Source: Gibbula magus (Eukaryota; Mollusca; Gastropoda; Trochida; Trochidae). Taken from it: a stretch of 64,000 nt of DNA. This document shows, one piece after another, positions 33,470-44,877 of the stretch; position 1 is the stretch's first letter; every line of letters starts with the position of its first letter. The position numbers and the translations under genes were made by a program. Location of the stretch: the NCBI GenBank assembly GCA_936450465.1, contig OW388297.1, forward strand, positions 53,374,989 through 53,438,988, read 5' to 3'. Under the pieces are notes generated by a model. That model worked only from the letters and a program-made list of their open reading frames with translations. It searched no databases and was not told where the DNA came from.

Positions 33470-36400
33470 AGCAACTTGTTTATTTTAGTGCAAATATCAA
33501 CTTTATTTCGTCAGTTTTATTTCAATTTAGAACATTACCATACTTTGTTATGTAAAATGGCACATTTATTAGACAACAATTCAAGGACTCTGTCTCAACC
33601 ATGGCAAATGGCGATAAATCATTGGTGCTCCATTTTTTTTTAAAAAGTGAGAAATAAATCCTAATGCATTAAGCGCCAGGAAAGAAAGAAAGAAGCCTTT
33701 TATGTACACAGTCACGTAAGATGCTAATAAAATTCGAATGCACAATTCGTTTAATAGCAAACTAGCAAAGTTGATGTAGTTGTTTACATGAAGCCAGATT
33801 ACGAAAGTCTCTTATATAACTAATGCAGGAGATTTGAGGTAAGCGATAAACATTAAAGCAATCAATACATATATAGCAAAGTAAATATTTTAACAGTAGG
33901 GGAGAAAATTTACTTTGGCAAATCAATTTCTTAAATACCCAAAAAGACTTAATATGATCGCAACCTAAAACAAAACATGATCGTTATAAATGTTCTTTTT
34001 GTATAATACAGTCTAAAACCTGATCGTTAATCGATGTTAAATAACAATGTTTTATATTCATGAGTCAATGCTGGAATCCTTCTGTGTTTGTTCGCTGTTT
34101 GGTAATGCAGTTTTATTTCATCAACATCAAAGAGCCTCTTTTTGAGTAAGTGTCGGTTATACATAACGACTATAATCTCCTTATTTGCTGTTATACAATT
34201 ACAGTTCTTTTATCTTCAGAACCTTCAGGCACATACTGTTGTCTTATTTCTGTTGATACATTATCATGCAAACATCTCTTTAAATTTACAATGTCAATGA
34301 ACTTCTTGATTATTTACATAACGTATAGAAAGGTAAACATGCTGAAAACTGTTAGCCAATGTGGACATGGTGTTGTGATTGAACCAAGGTTAGCTACCCA
34401 CCATATGTCTTCGTCACTTATCAAGATGACAAATCTCAGACATAAAACCATCCTCACCCAAATGCTGTTACTCAACCCATATTTAAAATAAACTACCGAG
34501 CAAAAGAAAGGACTCACCTAAGTTTGTTTCTATTAATTCAATATTTAAAAGAAATCAGATGTATTTGACCATCGCACGATACAATAATACTTATCTGCAG
34601 TAGTTTGGATGACTTTGTTGGTGACTGTGGTTAATTTTTAGTTCAAATATCTTTTTGTAATGAAGACAGGGTTAAGAATTAAATTTACACCAACATGACC
34701 CCTACCCTGTTTAAAATGTTGTAAATGTGTGCAGAATCAGGCACATTTATTTATTTTCACATAGGATATGTCTTATATGTCGGTGAACAATTGTGTATCA
34801 TCAAAAATAATTTAAAAACAAAAGTAGATTTAAAATTTCATTTTTCAAAAAAAAATAAAAAAACATGTAGGAGTATTCTTTACTGCTAACTAAACACCTG
34901 TACTTATCAGTTTTAGATTATGACATCGAAAACTTGAGATATTTGCAATTGAAAATCCTACATATGATAAAATCGACTGAGGTGAGTCCTTTCTTTTGCC
35001 CGGTAGTTTATTATATATTAAGGTACTTATCTTACATCCTGCATTGCCCGTTGCCCGCAAAAGATAATATTGATTGGCTGCAATCAAATATACTTTTGCA
35101 ATCAATGACAGTATGCCCGCATTAGACGTTGTTTCAACCTGAACAAGCTCTTAACCATTGTCTCTCAATAGAGGCTACTCATTCTTCTTCATTTCTTCCA
35201 ACGCAACCTCTGTTACAAATGGAACGTGGTCGTAACTAGAAATTCTGATTGGTTGAAATCAAAGTCTGTTGTACAAATAACCCTTGGATAAAACTCGAGC
35301 TTCTTCACCTGACAGGAGGCAGACGGAGATGTAAGACTATTTGGGGTAAAATACTTGTATATACATGTATCATTAAACAAATGTTTTCTTCATGCGATTT
35401 CTTGACAATCACGATTGTTAGATTGTTGATTGAATTGGGATTTTTAACTCCTTCACCTAATACTTATGAACTCTTGTTAATATAATCGTCTTATCTAAAT
35501 TTTTGAAAATCATAAAAAATTGCCATTTTCAAATATATATTGCTAATTAACTTGATTTTTAAAATTTTAGCTATTGATGAAAATGAATTTTATAAATAGT
35601 TTCTGGTACGGGAAAATAATATAGTTTATTCGTCAACAGTGTTTGAGGATATTTCAGATTAAATAAATCAAAGTCAAATAAGAACACAGATTCCATTTCC
35701 ATGTAAAACAATTGAAATATTTAATAGGAAATTTATAAAATATGTAGGAACAGAATGCATATAATACAAAACAGGTCAATAATGAGATATTACCATATCT
35801 ATATATCTAATATATTTGATATCTATCTCGACGCGTGTTGATAATCACTTCTTTGTCTGTGATTCACAATAAATTTTGAATAATGCCATTTGACACGAAA
35901 AGAACTAATTCACCTATCAAAACAAACAACAAATATAAGAGGTCGTTATTTATTGACCTGCATGTACTCGAATATGCCACAGATATAGATAATACATATT
36001 AGTCCTGGCTTCAAAACCATGTACATGTTTTCCGCACCGTACAAGGTGACCATCATCTTAAAAGGGGCCATCTTGACCTGTTTTGCTGTAACGTATAACC
36101 ATATGTTTACTGATAGTTTGAAAGGATGGCATACATGTATATTTGATAGATATGTTGTGATTCTGACCTCGGATAAACGATTATCCTTGCACAATGAAAC
36201 ATTGATTTTGATAACCAACTTCTTCCTTAATATAATCTTAGCAATCATTCTATCATAATGATGAATCATTAATTAAAATTCCACTTGTTTTTTCATTGTG
36301 ATATGCGCCGTTGAAAAAAATGGAATTAATACTATTTTGTATTTCTCAACATCCTGGTCTCATAATGTCTTTAAAGTGATTTATAACAAACCCATATTTT

Positions 36401-38632
36401 ACTAAATTGTCTTTACTTATTTTAAGATATTGAGAAAAGTCATTTTGATTATGGATGAAATGTAACGCTTTTTACTGTCATGTGCAAAACATTAAACAAA
36501 AAATTATGAATTTTTTTAGGAAAGGAAAGGGCGTATTGCCTTTGATGACCATGCAATTTAGCTAACATATCTGACAATCTGAAAGTAACGACTGCTATAG
36601 CCATTAAATGTTCACCCATTCACATTAATCTAACTTCGAAATGGTTGACCGATAGCTGTAAATTCCTCCAAAACACGCAAACCTCTCGTTGAATTAAAGA
36701 GCAATCAATATAAATAAACTTCCAGCTGATAAATCACAATGCAGATTCAGCTCTGAAACAAAATGAATTTATTTGGCCATACATACTCATGTAGGATTCC
36801 GCTCGATGAAATTATTCATTCCATTCCAATACATTACAACACACTTTATAATTAATGACAGATTTGAAGTGTTTAACCTATTTTCAGGGGGAGGCAATGT
36901 GTAAAAGAGTACGAAAAATGTTAACGCATATCAGCATCAGTTCAACAAAGTGGGACGAACTGTAATACAGATCTAGATTATCAATTATAACTTTTATAAA
37001 TAAGGACGTGAACATGAGTAATATTCTGGTACAGTAAGTGAATTCCGAGTGTGTCCTATATTTCCAATATTCATTTAACCTTCTCATAATTTTCTGATTT
37101 AACTAGGCAATTAATTTTAACGTCTCTCTAATGGCGACACTAGTGTTAAAGCAACATTAAACAATAACTCATTAATATGAGCCATGCACAATATCTCTGT
37201 CTGTCATTTGGTTGATATTGTAAACCTCAGAAGTACTTTCTACTGTAACACCCAGAGGAACAACTCTAGGATTATGTATAAACCTTACATATACTCGATA
37301 TCATCAATAAAAAGATTTGAAAGGAAATATTAAACCAAAAAATAGCAGTTTTATAATAAAAAAAACATGAAAGGTAAAGAAAAGGATATTTCATTCCGAT
37401 ATTCCGATATCTTTTGATGTTATTGATGATTTTGTTATCATATTGACAATACAATATGTGTTTAAGGACACGAATGAATACTCTATATAGGACATAAACG
37501 TCACACTCGGTTTTCATTTACACTGACAGAAAATTAGTCACGCTTACTTCCTACCAATGCCCATGACTATAGATTCCAGACTTGAGGAGTTGCTTAAAAG
37601 CCTTGACATTTAAGAAAATGTATATGAGGTTGAATTCAGCAGAGCAGTCACTGTTTGATAATTTCTAAACTTCAAAGTTAGTTTTTATTCTAGTTTGTCT
37701 ACTGTTACTATACATTGTGTCCTCAATTCTAGAAATAGAAATGATCTATTACCATTTGATATATACATGAAGATAATAATAATCGTTTGCTTCTGTAACC
37801 TCAAAGAAGCTATTGTTATATTCTTATAATGCCATCTTTGAATTTTACACAAAATGTTTTATGATTGACAGCCATGTAAATTATGTCTCTATTAAATGTA
37901 CTGGCATTTTGTTCAGAAGCGAAGGGCACCAAAGTGAATTCATCAAAGGGATTATAATTTTAGGAGAGAAAAACGTTCTGACGACCTTTCATTAATGCTG
38001 CGCTAAAGTGTTTTAAACGCTATTGTACACATGAAGGAACAATTCCCTTAAGCAATTGGTGCTTTAGTAAGTCTTGTGTGTACCTCCCTTATGATTAACA
38101 ACATACTAAATGTACGTCCATGTAACCGATTTGGAAACGTCGGATCATAATACGGTTTGCATGTACCATTTGATATTTAATGATAGTTTGATGTTTGATA
38201 ACAGTGGTCTTATCAAATGTAAGATAACATGTATCTCGTAAAAAAAACAATTTAATGCATCACGATTACAATGATTCCTCTATCAGAATACCTTCGGCAA
38301 TATCAACCTCCTGTGATTTCTGGAACTGCAATTATTTTTATTCATTCGTGTATTTCTTTAGACTTCAACAATGTTTTTGTTGGCGTATGCGAATGTTTCA
38401 TATATGTTTGCATAAAAAAAACCTTTAAAAACTCATATCTCAATCCATTCAGGCAATATGACTGTTATTAGAGAATGGCAGTATTCGTAACAAAAACGTA
38501 CATAGGGTGGTTGCAAATGTTCTTCTTGCAGGAAGTTGTATTTTATGAAATTATAATTTTAAATGTTTATTGAATTATTCAACAGCTTCAACAGTGAATA
38601 GGTTATAACTTTAAATGTAAATGTAATAAATA
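33470..38632. repeat. Segmental duplication B, copy 1
   Basis: About 5 kb aligns in order and orientation with 55,940-61,372. Shared blocks occur throughout: CAGTCACGTAAGATGCT (33.71/56.16 kb), AGGTCGTTATTTATT (35.94/58.15), CTTCCAGCTGATAAATCAC (36.72/58.86), GGACACGAATGAATACTCTA (37.46/59.99), CATAGGGTGGTTGCAAAT (38.50/61.24). No conserved long frame spans the copies, so it looks non-coding or intronic. Copy 1 has about 0.7-1 kb (near 34.5-35.9 kb) that is reduced in copy 2. Confidence 0.85.
37105..37172 (+). mobile_element. Ancient LINE tail inside duplication B1
   Basis: AGGCAATTAATTTTAACGTC, then CTAATGGCGACACTAGTG and ACATTAAACAATAACTCATT, align with the last 70 bp of the 43-48 kb LINE. 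A more decayed counterpart lies at 59,350-59,425 in copy 2, so the insertion predates the duplication. Confidence 0.6.
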
Positions 38633-39614
38633 CTTACAATATTACATGGACCAAATCGTTTCAAATCATCTGATTTACATTTGAAATTTGAAATATTAAT
38701 GTTTAAGCATGACAAACCTATTTACGTGTAGCTTATTTAGAAAACAAGTAATTCAAACTATAGGAACTATAGGCAAACACACAAGAATAACACCTCTTTA
38801 TCATACTCACATGTAGATAATTTAAGTCGTATCCCCATTCTACTGAGTCATGAACGATGACATTTACAATGACATTGTCACCATCACCTTGCATTGCAAG
38901 TAGGGCGTCTTGACCGATAAGGTCAAACTTTTCTCATCGATTCCTGCACGAACTTAAAGGAAATGTCTCCTAAAGCGACATTAGAAATAAATACCACATC
39001 AGAAAATAGATCCACATATTTGATTACATCTCCTATTCTCAAATGTGAATTTGGTCGTTCTGAAATGAACATGTTATCAGGATTGTGTGTCAATGAAATC
39101 AACTATATTTGTTTGAATATTGAGGATTAATCATACCATTAAACCCTCAGTCATACTCATTTGACAGACGTAAAATCTTAAAGTATCAAATCTATAATAA
39201 ACACCGTTGTCTTCATGCTAAGTACCACGCAATCATTATAATTAACTTCTATTAGTCAGCTTCCAAGTAAAGCTTTGAAGTACAACACTAATCAACTTTT
39301 TTCTGGGGAAATTAATACTTGACATTTTGCATTATAGGTAATGATTCTTTAATTTCACAACTGCGACTTTGGTCTATCTCAGCTAGATTTTTCTGTCTCC
39401 AAAGGGATTATTGTTGTATGTAAACTTCCTGGTTCTGTTGACCTTTGATGAAAACTTGCTGATTGTGCTATTGTGCATATGTGCATTCATACGATGTTGT
39501 CGAGAGGTATACAACCGAGATTCAGATATAATTGAAATAAGAAAATAGGCCAATCATACATGTACACTTTGTCGTATTAGCAGGGTAGGAATATATTAAA
39601 ATTATGCAGAATCG
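38633..39614. other. Intergenic, nothing recognised
   Basis: AT-rich, no supportable gene or repeat. Confidence 0.4.
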
Positions 39615-42070
39615 TGCACTTTGTGACCAGTTCTTGAAATTTTGCATGATGATAGGTACGGGTACAAGGTTTTCAGAAACCATCGCAAACAATGTGAGAT
39701 CGCCCTCTGGTGGCCTGTTTGCACAAATCCAAGATGGCCGCCGCCAAAAAAACTGAATGGTATATGCAACTGTTGTTGTTATCTTTTCAAATGTGTCATG
39801 TTATATATCAAATGAAAGCTCTAAGTACAGGCTTTCTAAAAAGGGTTAATAGGGTTAAGTCCTTTCATATTTGTACTATTCTTAAGAAAATGTTCCAAAA
39901 TATACGAAAATTGTTATTGACATCCAAATCTTCATGTATGCTACAATTAGCATTGATATATATCTATTATATCCATGAATAATTGTTTTTAAAACAATAC
40001 ATGTAACTTGTTATATATATTAATTTTTTTTAAATAAAATAAGAAAAAAATCATCTGAAGTCCCTAAATTTGTAATTGACTGGCATAAGTCCTCCAAGTA
40101 GTACAGGAATTCATGGCTCCAGAACAAGGTCACACATATGACATTTCAAGGTCAATTTCAAGGTCAAAGGTCATATTCTAGAGCATTTTAGAGGGGAATA
40201 TGGTCGAAACTTTCATTTTAATATTTTAGTGTATACAAATTACTAATTTAACACAAAATATATACAAAATTGAAAAATTGGGTTAAATTGGTTTTTTATT
40301 TCTTCAATATAAATCCAGCAATCAGATATTAATGTGCACCTAAACTGAAATGAGTCAGTTATATGTCTTATAATAACGGATATGCACTGATGGGCATAAA
40401 CAAACTTTCCTTTATATTTTGTTCATCAACTTGACAAATATAAAGGTATTATTTCGCTAGCATTAATAAGAGCACGGATTGTGTCTGGTGTACATTTACA
40501 TAAAACGCAACATCAGACAACTTCTTTGAGGTATTTTGCGAAAAGCTCGTGATTTTACCCTTTCGGGGAATGCACGTGCAGGAAGGGTATAAAAACAGTG
40601 ACAGACACAAGATTGATAAGGCTGAGAAGGGCTTTGAGGTCTCGCAGAACTGTTTCTGTTAAAAACAAAGGACTCTGCATGTTCCAAGCTGACTTCTTTG
40701 TTGTTGAGATAATGCCTTTTTCCTTATTCCTCAATGACCCTCAGCACTTCTCACCTCCTTCTCCTCTGGCTGTCCATAGAGACCCTTAGTTCCACTATCC
40801 TTCTTTAAGAATGTTATGCTATGCTCTTGGCTCTGATCAAGTGCCATGAGGGAGAACTTCTTGTCACTGTGTTCCTGGGTGGAATTATGGCAGGGAGGGC
40901 ATGTCTTTCAAGAAGACAGGCATCCAACGGGAATAATTTGTGTGTCCAAAATCAATAAAACATAGGCACAAGTCAGTGCAGGCATTTAGAGTTAGTGGCC
41001 AATCACCCACCCATTGACCTCGAACAAAGCAGCATATGGTTAGGAGGTAATCTTGAATTGCAGGTGGTAGGAGCTCTCTCACTATCTCCCACGTACCCCT
41101 TGGTTCATGAGGCCCATAGCTACCTTGGCAGTGCTCATTATACATGTATGCTTGTACCTTGAGTAAATGAAGCCAGGCAATTGTCAACTGATATGAATAC
41201 TGTGTAAACTTGACATGTCTGCCACCAAGAAGAGATGTCGAAACCCAGGCATGAAGTTCTCGTGAGGGAAAACATCCGCTTCCGTCCAAATCCAGTCAAT
41301 AACTTCCTCCACATTCTTTGGACACCATCTCAATGTGGAGGAAATCCATAAGGCACACCCCTTTGGATTCACCAACTTCATCTGGGTACTTCTATTGACA
41401 CTTCTTCTGCTGGATATAGATTGAGGTAATCTCCGACAATCACTGGAACCTGCATGACCAGGGTTTAAAAAGTCAGTTGCCTCTTGGTTACAAGCATGTC
41501 CATAGAAGATGCCTTCTCATAGAAGATAGGGCATATACACACTGTGGTTCTTGGTCTGACTTAGGAGATGAACCGTAAGAACAGTCTTTTGGAAAGTAGT
41601 ATCTCAGTCCAGAAGTTCCAAGGAGGACTCTACAAACTCAGTACTGCAATTATCAAACAAATCATGTTGGTGAAGTTACCTTATTTCCATCGAAATTTTG
41701 CATAAATCACCAAAATTAATTACGTCATATGTGTAACCTGGTCTGGGGGCATGGGTGCACTTCCTGTACTACTTGGAGGACAACATATCGCAGTCAATTA
41801 TAAAATTAAGGACCTCATTTTCTCATTATTGTTTAAAAAATATATATATATAACAACTTATTGTTTTAAAAACAATTATTCATTGATTTAATAAGTGTAA
41901 ATCAATGCTAATTGTAGCATACATGAAGATTTGGATGTCGATAACAATTTTCATATATTTTGGAACATTTTCTTAAAATAGTACAAATATAAAGGACTTA
42001 ACCCTTTTAAACTATACATTTTTAGAAAGCCTGTACTTAGAGCTTTCATTTGAACTGGTCACAAAGTGCA
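39615..42070. mobile_element. 2.46-kb element with about 400-bp inverted arms
   Basis: Outer ends TGCACTTTGTGACCAGTTC (39,615-39,633) and its complement (42,052-42,070). The inner arms align from ATGAAAGCTCTAAGTACAGG (39,810) to CCTCCAAGTAGTACAGGAA (40,112) with their inverse at 41,770-42,050. The left arm has an extra 150 bp containing AAGATGGCCGCCGCC. The centre (40.48-41.60 kb) is less AT-rich and carries a decayed minus-strand coding sequence. A lone end of the same type is at 63,058. Likely a DNA transposon of unassigned family. Confidence 0.8.
40480..41600 (-). pseudogene. Decayed ORF of an uncharacterised transposon-linked protein
   Basis: On the minus strand the frame is broken by shifts and stops but pieces are protein-like: residues KNVEEVIDWIW (41,184-41,381), then in another frame LLGGRHVKFTQYSYQLTIA, GSYGPHEP and a GHTNYSRWMPVFLKDM end (40,885-41,289). 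The GRH...YAYQ / HTNYARW-x-P-V combination is one I associate with large uncharacterised proteins repeated in cnidarian, mollusc and lancelet genomes and linked to mobile DNA. The molecular function is unknown. Its position at the centre of a long-TIR element suggests that it was the element's own gene or cargo. Confidence 0.55.
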
Positions 42071-43220
42071 TAATTCTCTCAAATTGCCTCCCCGCTATAT
42101 CACCAAGTATTTCAAAGCAAGTCACCCAACCAAGACACCGACGTCCCAACCAATATACATACCCATATACACATATATCTAATAAAAGTATTGGTAAAAA
42201 CAATAGCACTCTAGGTTTTCTCTAATATGTATTACCTTTAGGTGCGCCTGTGTATAAAACGTTTTTATAATTGTCATATCCTGAGGAAAATCTTAAAAAA
42301 ATACCATGAAAACATTTGAAACTTTAGAACGAATTTACGTAATAATCAATAGCCTGTGAATTATGATGGCAATACATTTAATGTGTCTGTACTTCGTAGT
42401 CTGATCTAAAATCCGTTGTCAAGAAATTGTCTAATGTTGAATATTGAATGAGTGAATAAGTGTTGTTTGTCTGACTTATAAAAGTAAAGTTTCTCTATGC
42501 TCTATATTCATGTATGCGTTTAAATCACATTATCCAAGTCCTGGTCCAGTTAGATTGGCTTCAACTGATCTGTGCGGATCTTGATGATGTTTCAAACCTT
42601 TGGACAAGTTGTACTTAACTATATGTGATCGTTATCCACTCTTGAATTGAGAACACTTGTGACTGGATAAGTTTCCCTTGGTGTGTGTGCGCTCATCATG
42701 GCATTAAAGGTCATGTAACTAGCACACAATTCAGCAGATATCCTTCGCAAGAAACACCTTTGTCATGTTTTATGAACATACAATCGTATGTCGATGTATG
42801 CAAATGGGGAACATCTCCATATTTTCCTCGTTTTCTTTCCATGCCCACCAATGTGTACTTTCATGGTTATATCAATTTGTTTCGTGGGTACCTTGACAGC
42901 AGGTCATGTTTTCTTTACAGATTTGAAAGAGCAGTAAAATACTCATGGCAGTGTTATCCCTTTTGAAGAGACTTATCATCCCCATGCAACTAATATGGTA
43001 TGATGAATGAGAACGAGTGTTATGGATAGTCCACTTCTTTATTGCTTTTATAGAACTTGTTCTCATTCATCATACCAGTTTCTAAAATGGCTCTCAAAGA
43101 ATGTATATACTCTCCTGCCTGATATGATAATGTATATGTTGCGTGATGAAGTGCTAGTATCTGATCGACAGTATAATAAACAGTTGACTATCCATAGAAG
43201 TTCTTCTCATTTGTGATAGT
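42071..43220. other. Intergenic with a 19-bp perfect inverted repeat
   Basis: AT-rich with no gene. At 42,996-43,014 and 43,059-43,077 the 19-mer TGGTATGATGAATGAGAAC and its exact complement flank a 44-nt spacer, a possible hairpin or tiny MITE, 150 bp upstream of the LINE insertion. Confidence 0.6.
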
Positions 43221-43232
43221 TATAGTGATGGT

Positions 43233-43702
43233 CCCCCGTGGGGTGCCCGGGTTAGAATAGGCCCTCAGTTCCTCCTGCTTGTCGTAAGAGGCGACTTAAA
43301 GGGGGCAGTCAGTTTGCCGTGGACTGCGACCTGTACGGGTGGAGGAAGGATGCCTGGTGGTTGAGGGATGTGTTTAGCTTAAAGCTAACACTGAACAATA
43401 CACTGCTTCGGCCCTGACTTCATCTAGACAGGTGGCCAGATGGGCCCGGTCTGGTCAATCGGCTGGTCATGCCAAGCACTTGTTTGCGCACATCTTTGCT
43501 ATCCTTCTTCTTACTCTGCTACCTCTCTTTACAATTATTTTCTTTCCTTTCTTGGTGCTCACTTGCATACCTTCACCATTCCACAAGGCTTTCCTTCCTG
43601 ATGTACTATCCCTATTCCCTGCAATCTTTCTTAGTGCTCTCTTGCACACATTCATCCACTTTACTCGGCTTCTAAGATAGCGGTGGCCAATGGGTCAATC
43701 CA
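43233..43702 (+). promoter_or_regulatory. LINE 5-prime UTR
   Basis: A 470-bp GC-rich leader before ORF1, opening with CCCCCGTGGGGTGCCCGG. LINEs of this type carry an internal RNA polymerase II promoter here (family knowledge). No promoter element could be pinpointed. Confidence 0.6.
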
Positions 43703-44877
43703 GTGAAGAATTGGCAACTCTTTAATGGAGTTTGCATCCTGGTATCCCCGGTGCTGTCGGTAGGAGGCCCGCTGATATACAGCATTGCCCTTGTTGGTGC
43801 TCCGTGGTGGGTGGGGATCCAGGTTGATGAACCTTTTTCTGCCGAACATGGGTCGTACAGGCAAAAAAAAAGAACTTCATCTATGGATGATAGTCTCTCT
43901 TCCGAGGAAGAGATAACTCCATTAAAAAAAACAATTTCAAAATCCATATCAACTTCAATTTCAATAACCTCAAACAACTGGCCGCGTTTTTTGGTTATAT
44001 CATCGACTGATGATAAACCTTTACGTTTAAATCCCTTTGCCACCGCCAAGACCATCCAAGGGTTGGCCGGTGATGTGAAGGATGTGAAGAAGATCAGGAA
44101 TGGGTACCTTCTTGTGGAAGTTAAAACACAACAAGCCAAATCTCTTTTAACCTTAAAAACCATTGTTGATAAACCTGTTCAGGTTTCCCCTCATACAACT
44201 CTAAACAGCAGCAAAGCCATCATCCGGGACAAGGATCGCTGTCTCGATGATTCATCAGAACAGGAGCTCCTTGACAACCTCAAGAGCCAGGCAGTGACTG
44301 CTGTGAAGCGGTTCACTATAAAAAAAGAAGGCAATATCATCAAGACGCACACGTACCTTTTAACGTTCTCAACTCCACAAGCTCCAAAAACAGTTTATGC
44401 AGGGTATTACAAGCTCCCTACAGAACTCTACATTCCCAAACCCCTCCGTTGCTACCGGTGCCAGAAGTTTGGCCATGGAAGCAACTCTTGCAAAGCGGAT
44501 GAGCGTGTTTGTCCTCAGTGTGGCAAACTCGAGGATGACAGCCATCCAGAGAAAGCAAAGAGTTGCCGAAATGCGCCAACTGTGCTGGCGAACACATGGC
44601 TTCCTCCAAGGAGTGCCCTCGGTGGCAACAGGAATCTAAAATCCTTAAACTTAAATTTACGCAAAATATCTCTTTTCCCGAAGCCAAACGCCTGGTTCTT
44701 GAGGGTCCTAAACCCTCATACTCCACCATTGTATCTTCAGCGAGTGTCACTAAACGCTCCGTCTCCACTCAGACAGACATTGAGTGGGTCAGTGACCCAC
44801 CAACTCAGCACAAACTGCGCAATGCTACATCTTCCACAATTCTGCTGACAGGGCAAAAGGGGGTGCATCAGTTTTAA
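43703..44877 (+). pseudogene. LINE ORF1 (gag-like, zinc knuckles), frameshifted
   Basis: The first frame (43,703 to about 44,561) has a basic, Ser-rich N-terminus, a central domain with NPFATAKTIQGLAGDVK and ending TELYIPKPLRCYRCQKFG, and two CCHC-type knuckles (CYRCQKFGHGSNSC and CPQCGKLEDD...). A single-base shift near 44,561 moves the reading into the next frame, where CANCAGEHMASSKECPRWQ (third knuckle) and ISFPEAKRLV follow to 44,877. ORF1 proteins of this group bind RNA and chaperone reverse transcription. An apparent 381-residue product continuing in the first frame after the shift is artefactual. Confidence 0.85.

Noticed and set aside
43467..44163. Minus-strand frames of 62-163 codons over LINE ORF1
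   Set aside because: Antisense shadows of a clearly coding + strand ORF1.
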